DNA from: an uncultured Kiritimatiellota bacterium
Lineage (GTDB): Bacteria; Verrucomicrobiota; Kiritimatiellia; RFP12; UBA1067
Length of the DNA stretch: 25,506 nt
Reading direction: 5' to 3'
Assembly: GCA_934635045.1 (NCBI GenBank)
Contig: CAKTZA010000058.1
Coordinates: forward strand, 1-25,506
Made by a program: the position numbers and the translations under genes. Positions 1-7,781 of this stretch are shown piece by piece. Below the pieces are notes generated by a model. The model was not told the origin of the DNA, did not search any database, and saw only the letters and a list, made by a program, of their open reading frames with translations. Each line of letters begins with the position of its first letter. Positions within the stretch are counted from its first letter, which is position 1.

Positions 1-76
1 CGAACACGGCAGTCAAGCGCCCCTTCGCCGAGGGTAGTGCGGGACCCGCCCGCGCGAGAGTAGGGCGCCGCCGGCT
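1..76 (+). rRNA. rrf: 5S ribosomal RNA, 3' part (5' end outside window)
   Basis: The first 76 bases match the last two-thirds of a bacterial 5S rRNA. The order of conserved blocks is the same as in E. coli 5S: CGAAC near the start, CGCC-GAGGGTAGTGCGGG, then GCGAGAGTAGGGCGCCGCCGGC at the 3' end. The final CCGCCGGC would form helix I with the missing 5' end. The window therefore opens at the end of an rRNA operon, and the tRNA that follows is probably part of the same transcript. The exact 3' end (75-77) is uncertain. Confidence 0.88.
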
Positions 77-85
77 TATTTCAAT

Positions 86-162
86 CGGAGCGTAGCGCAG
101 CCTGGTAGCGCGTTTGCTTCGGGAGCAAAAGGCCGAGGGTTCAAATCCCTCCGCTCCGACCA
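86..162 (+). tRNA. tRNA-Pro, anticodon CGG, CCA encoded
   Basis: A complete cloverleaf is visible. The acceptor stem pairs 86-92 (CGGAGCG) with 152-158 (CGCTCCG). The anticodon stem 113-117 pairs with the bases after the loop 118-124 (TTCGGGA), giving anticodon CGG at 120-122, which reads CCG. The T loop is GGTTCAAATCC. The discriminator base is A159 and CCA is encoded at 160-162. It lies 10 nt after the 5S rRNA and just before a terminator, so it is probably the last gene of the rRNA operon. A CCG-reading tRNA suits the GC-rich codon use of the region. Confidence 0.97.
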
Positions 163-170
163 TTCCCGAG

Positions 171-201
171 AACCCACGAAGATCGTGGGTTTTTCTTTTT
201 T
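171..201 (+). terminator. Rho-independent terminator of the rRNA/tRNA unit
   Basis: A 9-bp perfect stem (171-179 with 183-191, core CCCACGA/TCGTGGG) closes a 3-nt loop and is followed by a T-rich tract to 201. It begins 8 nt after the tRNA CCA and separates the rRNA operon from the ABC-F promoter. Confidence 0.93.
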
Positions 202-207
202 GTCGAT

Positions 208-237
208 TTGAATTCAATGGGCGGAATGTGGTATACT
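208..237 (+). promoter_or_regulatory. Sigma-70-type promoter for the ABC-F run
   Basis: A -35 box TTGAAT (208-213) and a -10 box TATACT (232-237) are 18 nt apart. TGG directly before the -10 makes it an extended -10 element. The expected transcript start near 244 gives a leader of only about 13 nt before the ATG at 257, with no clear Shine-Dalgarno sequence. The -35 lies just past the T tract of the preceding terminator. Confidence 0.75.
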
Positions 238-256
238 TCACCACTGAAACACGCTT

Positions 257-2263
257 ATGTTAGATTTTCAGGGAATCTCTGTTCATTACGGACACCAGGA
301 CGTCCTCACGGACGTCACGTTTCGCGTCAACAAGGGCGACCGCATCGGCGTCGTCGGCCCGAACGGCTCGGGCAAGTCGACGCTCTTCAAGATCATCCTC
401 GGCGAGATGTCGACGGACACGGGCGAGCTCGTCATCGAGTCAAATCCGCGCATCGGCTTCACGCGGCAGAACCCCGCGCCGGACACGCCGGAGGAGACGC
501 TCCTGGACTACGCGCTCAGGGGCATCCCCGGCCTCTCCGAAATGGAGGCCGAGATGGCGTCGCTGGAGGCCGACCTCGCGGATCCCGCGAAGATGAAGCG
601 CTACGGCGAGCTCCAGACGAAGTTCGAGCATCTTGGCGGCTACGACATCGAGACGCGCGTCAAGATCGCCCTCGGTGGCCTCGGCTTCACGACGGAGGAG
701 TTCGCGAAGCCGTTCAAGTCGTTCTCCGGCGGGTGGCGCATGCGCGCGGAGCTCTCGCGCGTCCTCGCGTCGAAGCCCGACCTGCTGCTCTTGGACGAGC
801 CGTCGAACTACCTCGACCTCCCCGCCGTCGACTGGCTGCAGAAGTTCCTGAAGGCGTACGACGGCACGCTCATGCTCATTTCGCACGACCGCTACCTCCT
901 GCGGACGCTGACGAACATCATCGTCGAGGTCGATGCGGGCACGGCGACGCGCTACGAGGGGAACCTCGACTGGTACCTAAACGAGCGCGAAGTGCGCTAC
1001 GCGCACCTGAAGGCCGCAAAGGAGAACCAGGACCATCACCGCGAACAGCTTCAGCGGTTCGTGGACCGCTTCCGCGCACAGGCGACAAAGGCCGCACAGG
1101 CCCAGTCGCGGCAGAAGCTCATCGACAAGATCGACGAGGCGCGGATCGTGCTGCCGAAGCGCTACACAAACTCCGGGCGTCTGCGGCTTGCGGAGCCGCC
1201 GCCGAGCGGCATCGAGATGTTCCGCTGCGAAAATCTCGGCTTCAGCTACGACGGCGTGAAGAAGGTCTTTTCGGGGCTCGAATTCAACATCACGCGAGGC
1301 GACAAGGTCGCCCTGATCGGCTACAACGGCCTCGGCAAGACGACGCTGATGCGCATCATCGCCGGGACGCGCTCGCCGACGGAGGGCAAGGCCGTCCTTG
1401 GGCACAATGTCGTGCCCGGCTACCTCTCGCAGGAGTTCGCCGAGACGATTCCGCCCGACCTCACCGTCTACCGCAACGCGAAGAACGCGTGGGACGCGCA
1501 CGGCGGCGGGCCGGAGAAGGTCTTCCGCAACCAGCTCGGCGCGTTCGGCTTCGACGAGAACGACGTCGAGAAGCCGGCGGGCGTCCTCTCGGGCGGCGAG
1601 AAGATCCGCCTCGCGTTCCTGCGGCTGTTCCTGGCGGCTCCGAACTTCCTGCTGCTCGACGAGCCGACGACGCACCTTGACCTCGACGGACGCCGCCTCC
1701 TGCAGGACGCGCTCCAGAAGTACGCGGGGACGATTCTCCTCGTCTCGCACGACATCGACTTCGTACGGGCCGTCGCGACGAGCATCCTGGAGATCACGCG
1801 CGAGGGCATCCGGCAGTATCCGGGCGGCTACGACTACTACTGCGAGAAGAAGGCGGAGCGTGAGCGGGCGGCGTCGGGCGAGAGCCGGGCGCGCGAGACG
1901 CGCGAGGCGCGAGGGACGGGAGCGGCAGTCGGGGCGGAGGCTCCGGCGGGCGTCCGGCTTTCGCAGAAGGACCTGCGGAAGCAGCGCGCGGCGGAGCGGG
2001 AGAAGCTCGCGCCCAAGGTGCGCGAGCTGAAGCGGCGCGTCGAGACGGCGGAGCGGAAGATCGACGAGCTGCAGGCGGCGCTCGACGAGGCGTCCGCCGA
2101 ACTCTTCAACCCGAAGCCGACGACCGACTTCGCCGAGGCGAACCGAAAGGTGCGCACGCTCCAGTTCGAGATCGACCGCTACACGGCCGACTGGGAAGGG
2201 GCGGCGACGGAACTTGAATCCCTCTCAATGGCGGACACGACCAACGGAGGATGCGGCGAATGA
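257..2263 (+). CDS. ABC-F family ATPase (Uup/YheS-like, ribosome-associated)
   Basis: This is a soluble protein of 668 residues with two fused ABC ATPase domains and no membrane segments, the hallmark of ABC-F translation factors. Such proteins bind the ribosomal E site and rescue or protect translation. Domain 1 has Walker A GPNGSGKST at 34-42, signature FSGGW at 157-161, Walker B LLLLDEP at 176-182 and switch SHD at 209-211. The linker near 267-292 is basic and helical, as in the P-site tRNA-interaction motif. Domain 2 has Walker A GYNGLGKTT at 355-363, signature LSGGE at 444-448, Walker B with DEP at 468-470 and SHD at 497-499. A charged helical C-terminal extension (about 570-660) fits the Uup-type coiled coil. 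The ATG at 257 starts directly at the conserved beta strand. It is first in a run of four genes. Family membership is certain; the subfamily is inferred, and antibiotic resistance is not indicated. Confidence 0.95.
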   Translation: MLDFQGISVHYGHQDVLTDVTFRVNKGDRIGVVGPNGSGKSTLFKIILGEMSTDTGELVIESNPRIGFTRQNPAPDTPEETLLDYALRGIPGLSEMEAEMASLEADLADPAKMKRYGELQTKFEHLGGYDIETRVKIALGGLGFTTEEFAKPFKSFSGGWRMRAELSRVLASKPDLLLLDEPSNYLDLPAVDWLQKFLKAYDGTLMLISHDRYLLRTLTNIIVEVDAGTATRYEGNLDWYLNEREVRYAHLKAAKENQDHHREQLQRFVDRFRAQATKAAQAQSRQKLIDKIDEARIVLPKRYTNSGRLRLAEPPPSGIEMFRCENLGFSYDGVKKVFSGLEFNITRGDKVALIGYNGLGKTTLMRIIAGTRSPTEGKAVLGHNVVPGYLSQEFAETIPPDLTVYRNAKNAWDAHGGGPEKVFRNQLGAFGFDENDVEKPAGVLSGGEKIRLAFLRLFLAAPNFLLLDEPTTHLDLDGRRLLQDALQKYAGTILLVSHDIDFVRAVATSILEITREGIRQYPGGYDYYCEKKAERERAASGESRARETREARGTGAAVGAEAPAGVRLSQKDLRKQRAAEREKLAPKVRELKRRVETAERKIDELQAALDEASAELFNPKPTTDFAEANRKVRTLQFEIDRYTADWEGAATELESLSMADTTNGGCGE

Positions 2264-3243
2264 AAAGCGTTTCGGAAATCGTCGACCTGGCTTCGGCCTA
2301 CTACGGCAGCGCGGTGCTGTTTGCCGCGATCGACAATGAGGTGTTCGCGCGGGTCGCGCGCGGCGAACTCGACGTCTCGTCGCGCGGGCTGCGGCTTCTG
2401 GCGGACGCCTGCGTCGCCGAGGGTCTGCTGGAGAAGCGGGACGGCGCCTACTTCAACACGCCCGCATCCAAGGCGGCGCTTGTGCCGGGAGGCCCCGCAG
2501 ACCTCACGAAGGCCATCCGCTACAACCGCGACGTCTATCCGGCGTGGGGCCGGCTCGCCGAGTTCGCGCGCACGGGTCGGCCCGTGGAGCGGCCCGAGCT
2601 GCATCTTGGCGCGGACGCCGCGCGCACGAAGGCTTTCGCCGCGTCGATGTTCGGCCGCGCGATGGGCATCGGAAAGGGCGTCGTGCCGATGCTCGGCGCG
2701 CTGAAGGGGCGTGTCCTCGACCTTGCGGGCGGACCGGGGGCTTATGCGATCCTGATGTGCCAGGCGAACCCGGAGATGACGTGCGTGACGGTCGACCTGC
2801 CGGCCATCGCGGCGGAGGCGAAGGGCTATGTCGCGCAGTCTGGCCTCGCGGGCCGCATCGACTGCCGTGCGGGCGACTATCATGCGGACGACTACGAGAC
2901 CGAGGCGTATGATGCCGTGACGATCTTCGGCGCGCTCCATCAGGAAAGCCCCGGGCAGATCGTCGGGATCCTGACGCGCGCGCGCCAAGCGCTGAAGCCG
3001 GGCGGACGCGTCTTCGTGCTGGACATGATGACGGACGCGACGCACACGGCCCCGAAGTTTTCGGCGCTCTTCGCCCTCAACATGGCGCTCACGACCGAGC
3101 ACGGCTGGGTCTTCGCCGATACGGAGCTGAAGGACTGGATGCGCACGGCGGGCTTTTCGCCGGGCGAGACGCGGGCCGCGCCGCCGCCGATGCCGCATTG
3201 GCTCGTCACGGGCACAAAGGGGGAGCATGGACGACTGGCTTGA
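2260..3243 (+). CDS. SAM-dependent O-methyltransferase-like protein
   Basis: This protein of 327 residues is a class I SAM methyltransferase of the O-methyltransferase (Methyltransf_2/hydroxyneurosporene type) group. The first 70 residues resemble a winged-helix dimerisation domain, ending in an E(G)LLEK..GAYFNT segment. Motif I VLDLAGGPGAY lies at about 152-162, the acidic end of beta 2 is VTVDLP near 177-181, and post-motif LKPGGRVFVLD is about 245-255. The start at 2260 is chosen over an in-frame ATG at 2251 because GGAGG (2246-2250) sits 9 nt upstream and the start forms an ATGA overlap with the ABC-F stop. That implies translational coupling. The substrate cannot be read from the sequence; small aromatic or quinone-like hydroxyls are usual for the family. 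Confidence 0.88.
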   Translation: MKSVSEIVDLASAYYGSAVLFAAIDNEVFARVARGELDVSSRGLRLLADACVAEGLLEKRDGAYFNTPASKAALVPGGPADLTKAIRYNRDVYPAWGRLAEFARTGRPVERPELHLGADAARTKAFAASMFGRAMGIGKGVVPMLGALKGRVLDLAGGPGAYAILMCQANPEMTCVTVDLPAIAAEAKGYVAQSGLAGRIDCRAGDYHADDYETEAYDAVTIFGALHQESPGQIVGILTRARQALKPGGRVFVLDMMTDATHTAPKFSALFALNMALTTEHGWVFADTELKDWMRTAGFSPGETRAAPPPMPHWLVTGTKGEHGRLA

Positions 3244-3523
3244 CTTGAACCCGGATCCCGTCCACGTGAAGCGCGAGCGCGAACGCGCGCGCGAACTGCG
3301 CAAGACGGACTGGTGGAAGGCGCGGATCGCAAAGGGCGAGTGCCACTACTGCCACAAGCACGTCGGGGCGGAGAACCTGACGCTCGACCATGTCGTGCCC
3401 GTCGCGCGCGGCGGACGCTCCACGCGCGGCAACTGCGTGCCGTGCTGCGTCGACTGCAACGCGAAGAAGAAGGCCTACACGCCAGCCGAGCAGATCCTCG
3501 CGCGCCTCTTCCCGGAGGGCTGA
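3227..3523 (+). CDS. Small HNH nuclease-fold protein
   Basis: A 98-residue protein with the HNH/McrA-like beta-beta-alpha metal fold. It has a zinc knuckle half CHYC (C39, C42), the DH core at LDHVVPVARGG (54-55), an Asn at 69 and a second knuckle CCVDCN (C74, C77, N78). The length is typical for free-standing HNH proteins of the family that includes phage- and chromosome-encoded nucleases. The ATG overlaps the end of the methyltransferase by 17 nt, and tcdA starts 2 nt after its stop, so it is locked into the operon. It carries no group I or II intron around it. Whether it cuts DNA or acts in nucleic-acid maintenance is unknown. Confidence 0.86.
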   Translation: MDDWLDLNPDPVHVKRERERARELRKTDWWKARIAKGECHYCHKHVGAENLTLDHVVPVARGGRSTRGNCVPCCVDCNAKKKAYTPAEQILARLFPEG

Positions 3524-3524
3524 A

Positions 3525-4268
3525 ATGATCGATCTTTCGCGGACGGAAGCCCTGCTGGGCGAAGAGGCACTGGCGCGGCTCGCCGCCGCGCGTGTCGCCG
3601 TCATCGGCGTCGGCGGCGTCGGCAGCTGGTGCGCCGAGGCACTTGTTCGCACGGGCGTCGGACACCTGACGCTTGTCGACGACGACATTGTCGTGCCCTC
3701 GAACGTGAACCGGCAGTGTCCGGCGACGACGAAGACGCTGGGGCACGCCAAGGTCGCGGCGTTGCGCGAACGCCTGCTCGACATCAACCCGGACGGCGAC
3801 GTCGTGGCGGTCAACGGACGCTTCCCGTCCACGACGCCCGACCTGCGCCTGACAGTTTTCGATCTTGTCGTGGACGCGATCGACTCCGTGGACTGCAAGG
3901 CCGAGCTGATCCTGTCGGCGACGGCGGCGGGCGTGCCGATCCTCTCGTCGATGGGCGCGGCACGGCGGCTCGACCCGACGAAAGTCGTCATTCGGCGGTT
4001 TGAGAAGATCACGGGCGACGGCCTTGCGCGGGCCTTGCGCCAGCGGTTCAAGCGGCTCGGACGGTTTCCGGCGGCGCGGTTTGACTGCGCCGTCTCGACC
4101 GAGCCGCAGCAGCCTGTGCGCGCAGCGTCGCCGGGGTCTGTCCCCTCAAAGCTGGGGTCTGTCCCCACGAAGCTGGGGCCTGTCCCCAAGGGGTCGATGA
4201 TGCCCGTCACCTGTGCGTTCGGCATGGCCCTCGCGGCGTCGGCGGTCAACCGCCTTGTGCAGGGTTGA
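3525..4268 (+). CDS. tcdA: tRNA threonylcarbamoyladenosine dehydratase (TcdA, ThiF/E1-like)
   Basis: A ThiF/MoeB/E1-like adenylating enzyme of 247 residues. TcdA converts t6A37 of tRNA to the cyclic ct6A form using ATP. The nucleotide loop GVGGVGSWCAEALVRTGVG lies near 28-46. The acidic VDDD..V.PSNVNRQ segment (51-64) and VDAIDSVDCKAELI (116-129) follow, and FDCAVSTE near 187-193 matches the TcdA signature DCVFSTE. The ATG at 3525 begins the family N-terminus (MIDLSRTEALLG); a longer frame opens at 3390 but runs inside the HNH gene. Residues 202-222 are an unusual three-fold seven-residue repeat in the loop before the last helix. That helix is still intact, so the enzyme is probably functional. 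Confidence 0.92.
   Translation: MIDLSRTEALLGEEALARLAAARVAVIGVGGVGSWCAEALVRTGVGHLTLVDDDIVVPSNVNRQCPATTKTLGHAKVAALRERLLDINPDGDVVAVNGRFPSTTPDLRLTVFDLVVDAIDSVDCKAELILSATAAGVPILSSMGAARRLDPTKVVIRRFEKITGDGLARALRQRFKRLGRFPAARFDCAVSTEPQQPVRAASPGSVPSKLGSVPTKLGPVPKGSMMPVTCAFGMALAASAVNRLVQG
4130..4192 (+). repeat. Three 21-bp tandem repeats inside tcdA
   Basis: Units 4130-4150, 4151-4171 and 4172-4192 share the core GCTGGGGTCTGTCCCC followed by a short A-rich stretch. Each core is an inverted repeat (GGGG with CCCC around TCTG or CCTG). The period of 21 nt keeps the tcdA frame and encodes the heptads SPGSVPS, KLGSVPT and KLGPVPK. The core resembles the REP-like GGGGTCTGTCCCC elements scattered in some bacterial genomes; that resemblance is from memory. 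Confidence 0.9.
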
Positions 4269-4333
4269 GCGCGGGTTTTCGCGCCGAATGCCTTGCGCCA
4301 GCTGGGGCAAGGCCATACTGCCCAATCGGGCAG
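4269..4333 (+). other. Cluster of three short hairpins after tcdA
   Basis: Three stems follow each other after the tcdA stop: GCGCG with CGCGC (4269-4284), GCCTTGC with GCAAGGC (4290-4313, enclosing the palindrome CCAGCTGG), and CTGCCC with GGGCAG (4318-4333, 4-nt loop). None is followed by a T tract, so a classical intrinsic terminator is not supported. They may still stall or end the upstream transcript before the promoter at 4334. Confidence 0.55.
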
Positions 4334-4362
4334 TTGTCAGAAGGACAGATTTTTGGCATACT
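4334..4362 (+). promoter_or_regulatory. Sigma-70-type promoter for the glycine-rich protein gene
   Basis: The -35 box TTGTCA (4334-4339) and the -10 box CATACT (4357-4362) are 17 nt apart. TGG before the -10 gives an extended -10. The ribosome site AAAGGA (4378-4383) lies 8 nt before the GTG start at 4392. This is the only good promoter seen before the three large exported-protein genes. Confidence 0.75.
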
Positions 4363-4391
4363 GTTCACAAACTTGAGAAAGGAACAAACCA

Positions 4392-7300
4392 GTGAAAAGT
4401 CTTTCTGTTTCTCTGAAGCGTCTGCCGTTTCTTTCGGCGGCGATTGCCGTGACGTTTGCCGCGTCGGCGGCCGACGGAACCTGGGTCGCGCGTGACGGCG
4501 TCGGCACGTCGGTCGCGAACTTCGCGGCCTGGTCGGATGCGGCGAACTGGGAGGACGGCACGGTTCCGACGAGCCTCGACGCCGATACGGCGACGCTGAC
4601 CAACGCGACGAAGGCCGGGCAGTACATCCGCCTCGACGACGCGAGCCTCGCGCTCAAGGCCGTGAACGGCTACGTCTGGGGCCAGGGCGACAGGCGGGCC
4701 GTCCTGGTCGGCGACGGCCTGCTCCAGGTCTCCTGCGCGGGCGACCTCTCCGGCGTCTGCCTCTATGCGCCGTGGAGGCGCACCGGCGGCGCGACGGGGG
4801 CGAGCCTGTATACGGGCCTTTGGGACGCCGAGATCTGCGGCGACTGCTCGGGCTATCATCACAACTCGCTGGTCAAGGACACGGTGACGTTCCGCTACGA
4901 CCGCTATGCGAGCGCGCCCGGCGGCACGCGCACGGGCGGCCCGCTTCCGTCCGGCACGCGCCTCGTCCTCAACGGCGGTGCGCGCGTCGTCCTGACTGCG
5001 CCGCGCGGCACGGACGAGGCGCAGGTGGCGACGTTCTCCCAGACGGAAGGCTCGCCGTTCCTCGTCGCCGTCGGCGATCACGAGACGCTCCCGGTCGGCA
5101 CGGCCGTGACGGGCGTGGGCATCCCGGAAGGGACGTGGCTCAAGCGCATCTTTCCCGACGGCAGCATTGAGCTGTCCGCCGCCGTCACGGCGACGGCATC
5201 CGCGAACGCGCTGTCCTTCGCCCCGCTCGCTGTCGCGCTGACGCAGACGATCGGCGAGATTCGCGGCTTCAACGCCGGCGGTGGCCTGACGCTGTGCCTG
5301 CAGAAGTATCGCGCATCGGATGTCTTCCGCGTCGAGATGCAGAAGTTCGTCGACGCCGCCAAGAAAGAGCGGACGGTCGTCTTTACGGCGGAAGACGGCT
5401 TCTGTCCGGCGACGCTCGTCTTTTTGGCGGATCAGGACGAATCGGCCTATACCTTCGATCTCCAACAGGCCCATTTCGAGCTGAAGGGCGACATCCTCGG
5501 CCCGAAGGTCCAGTCACGTGCGGCGACCGACTCGGTGCGCGTGACCGTGCCCGAGACCCGCGAGCAGGCGATCTCCAACGTCGTCGCGTTTGCGGGCACG
5601 CTGACGAAGGACGGCACGGGTACGCTGCGCCTTTTCGTAGGGGGGGGGTATCTTGACGAGGCCTCGTCAATTGTCGTCGAGGAGGGCGTCTTTGCGCCCG
5701 TCTTGGCGGATGGCGAAACGCAGGGTGTAATCCCGAACCTGACGATCCGGCAGGGGGCGGCCTATCGTCCGGCGGCAAACGTGAAAGTCGTCAACCTGAC
5801 ATTGGAGGCGGGGGCGAAGCTGGACGGCACGGGCGACGTGACGGCACAGCTCGTCTACGACAACCTTACGGGGTCTCTCGACGACTGCATCTTGAGCGGC
5901 GGCGCGTATGTCCGTCTGGACGACACGGGCGCGGCGTTCGGTCTCGTGTCCGTCTCGGGCACGGCGGAACTGGCGGGCTTCGGCGACGAGACGGTTCTCA
6001 CGTACACGAACGACGGGCTGGTGCGCATCACGGGCGCGGGCACGCTTGACATCCTGCTGGTGGGCGGTGGTGGCGGCGGCGGATGCTACTCCGGCGGCGG
6101 TGGCGGCGGCGGAGGGGTCGTCTACAGCCGCCAGGTCGCCGTCGTGCCGGGGCTCTACTCCATTGCCGTCGGGCGTGGCGGTGCGGGCGGCACGAGCAAT
6201 GGGTTGGGCGCGAACGGCACGCACTCGGCGGCATTTGGCCTGACGGCGTTCGGCGGCGGTGGCGGCGGCTGCCGAAGCGCCGGGCGCGCCGGTGCGTCGG
6301 GTGGCGGCGCGGGCGCGCTGTACTTTTATGCCGGTGCGGCAGGGGATGTCGCGACTCGGCTGGGTGGCGCGACCGTCGCGGCGGAACAGGGATTTGGCGG
6401 TGGCTCCGCGACGAACGTCTATCGAACCTGGTTTTACACGCAGGGCGGTGGCGGCGGTGGCGCCGCCGCGGCCGGCGCGTCCGCGACCTTGGCCCAAGGC
6501 GGTGCCGGAGGCGATGGGCGCGTCTGCGCCATTACGGGGCGTGATGTCACGTATGGCGGCGGTGGCGCGGGCGGCACGGGCGGCTACAAGAACGCCCTTG
6601 GCGGTGCGGGCGGCGGCGGAGACGGCGGGTGTACGCTGACGCATCCGGCGGTTTCGAACGGCGCGGACGGCACGGATGGCCTTGGTGGCGGCGGCGGTGG
6701 CGGCGGCAGTGCCGGCGATACGTCCGGCACCGGTGGCGCGGGCGGCGATGGCGTGGTCATCCTGCGGTTCCGTCCGTCGATTCCGGCGGCGCTGCCGACG
6801 CGGGACACGCTGGCGACGGGCGGCGTCGTCACGCACCGCAAGGGGTACGAGATCCACACGTACCGTGAAGACGGCACGTTCAGCCTGTCCGAGGACGCGG
6901 TGGTTGACATCCTGCTGGTGGGCGGCGGCGGTTCGGGTGGCTACGGATGCGGCGGCGGTGGTGGCGGCGGCGGGGTCGCCGTCCTGACGAACTGCTTCCT
7001 GTTCGCGGGCGCCTACACGGTCGGCGTCGGCGCGGGCGGCGCGGCGCCGACGACCTGGGGCTCGTCTTCGGGCGAACCGTCGTATCTCCTTCAGCCGGGC
7101 GTCGCGACGACGAACCTGATCGCCTTTGGCGGCGGCGCGGGCGGCAGCCGCGCGATTTCCGAGGGGCGTCCGGCGGACGGCGGTTCGGGCGGTGGCGCGG
7201 GCGGCCCGTATACGCCGTGGGAGTCGAGGGCGATTGCGGGCGGCACGGGCGTTGCCGGACAGGGCCATGACGGCGGCTCGTCACTTCACGTCAAGGGCTC

Positions 7301-7727
7301 GCCGTACTCCGTCTTCGGCGGTGGCGGCGGCGGCGCGGGGTCTGTCGGCGCGTCTGCGGACGGCACGGTCGATCCGGTCGTGAAGGGCGTCGGCGGCACG
7401 GGCGTCTGGTGCGACTATTCCGGCACGGCGGTCTGCTATGGCGGCGGCGGTTCGGGCGGCTCCAGCGGCTATCAGTACGGGGGCGATGCGGACTACCAGG
7501 TCGCGGCGTCCGAAGGCGGCGGCGGACACGGCGCGGGCATCAAGACACCGTACGGCAGCGGGGCCTATCCGGGCGAGGACGGCACGGACGGCCTCGGCGG
7601 TGGCGGCGGCGGTGGCGGCGGCAACACCGACAACAACGCGGGCGGCAACGGCGGCAAGGGCGGCGACGGCCTCGTCATCATCCGCTACCGCTACCGTCCG
7701 AACGGGCTCGCAATCATCGTGAAGTGA
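4392..7727 (+). CDS. Large exported protein with two glycine-rich modules
   Basis: A 1111-residue exported protein starting at GTG 4392 with a good ribosome site. The signal peptide is MKSLSVSLKRLPFLSAAIAVTF... ending near ASA-ADG (residue 26-27). Residues about 28-540 are beta-rich, opening with a W..ANWEDGTVP segment like those in PVC surface proteins with autotransporter-associated strand repeats. Two glycine-rich modules follow, about 550-795 and 835-1108. Each opens with VDILLVGGGG or LDILLVGGGG and ends with GGxGGDGvViirxR, with long runs of GGC/GGT-coded glycine between. This matches the bacterial glycine-rich domain fold family. No sorting signal, membrane anchor or catalytic site is visible. 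A surface or matrix role is inferred. The promoter at 4334 serves it, and the glycosidase genes downstream may be cotranscribed. Confidence 0.85.
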   Translation: MKSLSVSLKRLPFLSAAIAVTFAASAADGTWVARDGVGTSVANFAAWSDAANWEDGTVPTSLDADTATLTNATKAGQYIRLDDASLALKAVNGYVWGQGDRRAVLVGDGLLQVSCAGDLSGVCLYAPWRRTGGATGASLYTGLWDAEICGDCSGYHHNSLVKDTVTFRYDRYASAPGGTRTGGPLPSGTRLVLNGGARVVLTAPRGTDEAQVATFSQTEGSPFLVAVGDHETLPVGTAVTGVGIPEGTWLKRIFPDGSIELSAAVTATASANALSFAPLAVALTQTIGEIRGFNAGGGLTLCLQKYRASDVFRVEMQKFVDAAKKERTVVFTAEDGFCPATLVFLADQDESAYTFDLQQAHFELKGDILGPKVQSRAATDSVRVTVPETREQAISNVVAFAGTLTKDGTGTLRLFVGGGYLDEASSIVVEEGVFAPVLADGETQGVIPNLTIRQGAAYRPAANVKVVNLTLEAGAKLDGTGDVTAQLVYDNLTGSLDDCILSGGAYVRLDDTGAAFGLVSVSGTAELAGFGDETVLTYTNDGLVRITGAGTLDILLVGGGGGGGCYSGGGGGGGGVVYSRQVAVVPGLYSIAVGRGGAGGTSNGLGANGTHSAAFGLTAFGGGGGGCRSAGRAGASGGGAGALYFYAGAAGDVATRLGGATVAAEQGFGGGSATNVYRTWFYTQGGGGGGAAAAGASATLAQGGAGGDGRVCAITGRDVTYGGGGAGGTGGYKNALGGAGGGGDGGCTLTHPAVSNGADGTDGLGGGGGGGGSAGDTSGTGGAGGDGVVILRFRPSIPAALPTRDTLATGGVVTHRKGYEIHTYREDGTFSLSEDAVVDILLVGGGGSGGYGCGGGGGGGGVAVLTNCFLFAGAYTVGVGAGGAAPTTWGSSSGEPSYLLQPGVATTNLIAFGGGAGGSRAISEGRPADGGSGGGAGGPYTPWESRAIAGGTGVAGQGHDGGSSLHVKGSPYSVFGGGGGGAGSVGASADGTVDPVVKGVGGTGVWCDYSGTAVCYGGGGSGGSSGYQYGGDADYQVAASEGGGGHGAGIKTPYGSGAYPGEDGTDGLGGGGGGGGGNTDNNAGGNGGKGGDGLVIIRYRYRPNGLAIIVK

Positions 7728-7737
7728 AAAGAAAGTA

Positions 7738-7765
7738 AAAAAGGAAGAAGTAAAAAGGAAGAAGT
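7738..7765 (+). repeat. 14-bp perfect tandem duplication in the gene spacer
   Basis: AAAAAGGAAGAAGT occurs twice back to back (7738-7751 and 7752-7765) in a 54-nt purine-only-like spacer between two large genes. It lies immediately before the Shine-Dalgarno GAGGAG at 7766-7771 and provides extra GGA-type sites. It may be simple slippage. Confidence 0.85.
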
Positions 7766-7781
7766 GAGGAGTGCCGATTTT

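Noticed and set aside
208..1680. A 490-codon + strand frame overlapping the ABC-F gene
   Set aside because: Arg/Gly/Pro-rich translation without domains; the ABC-F frame over the same bases has every ATPase motif.
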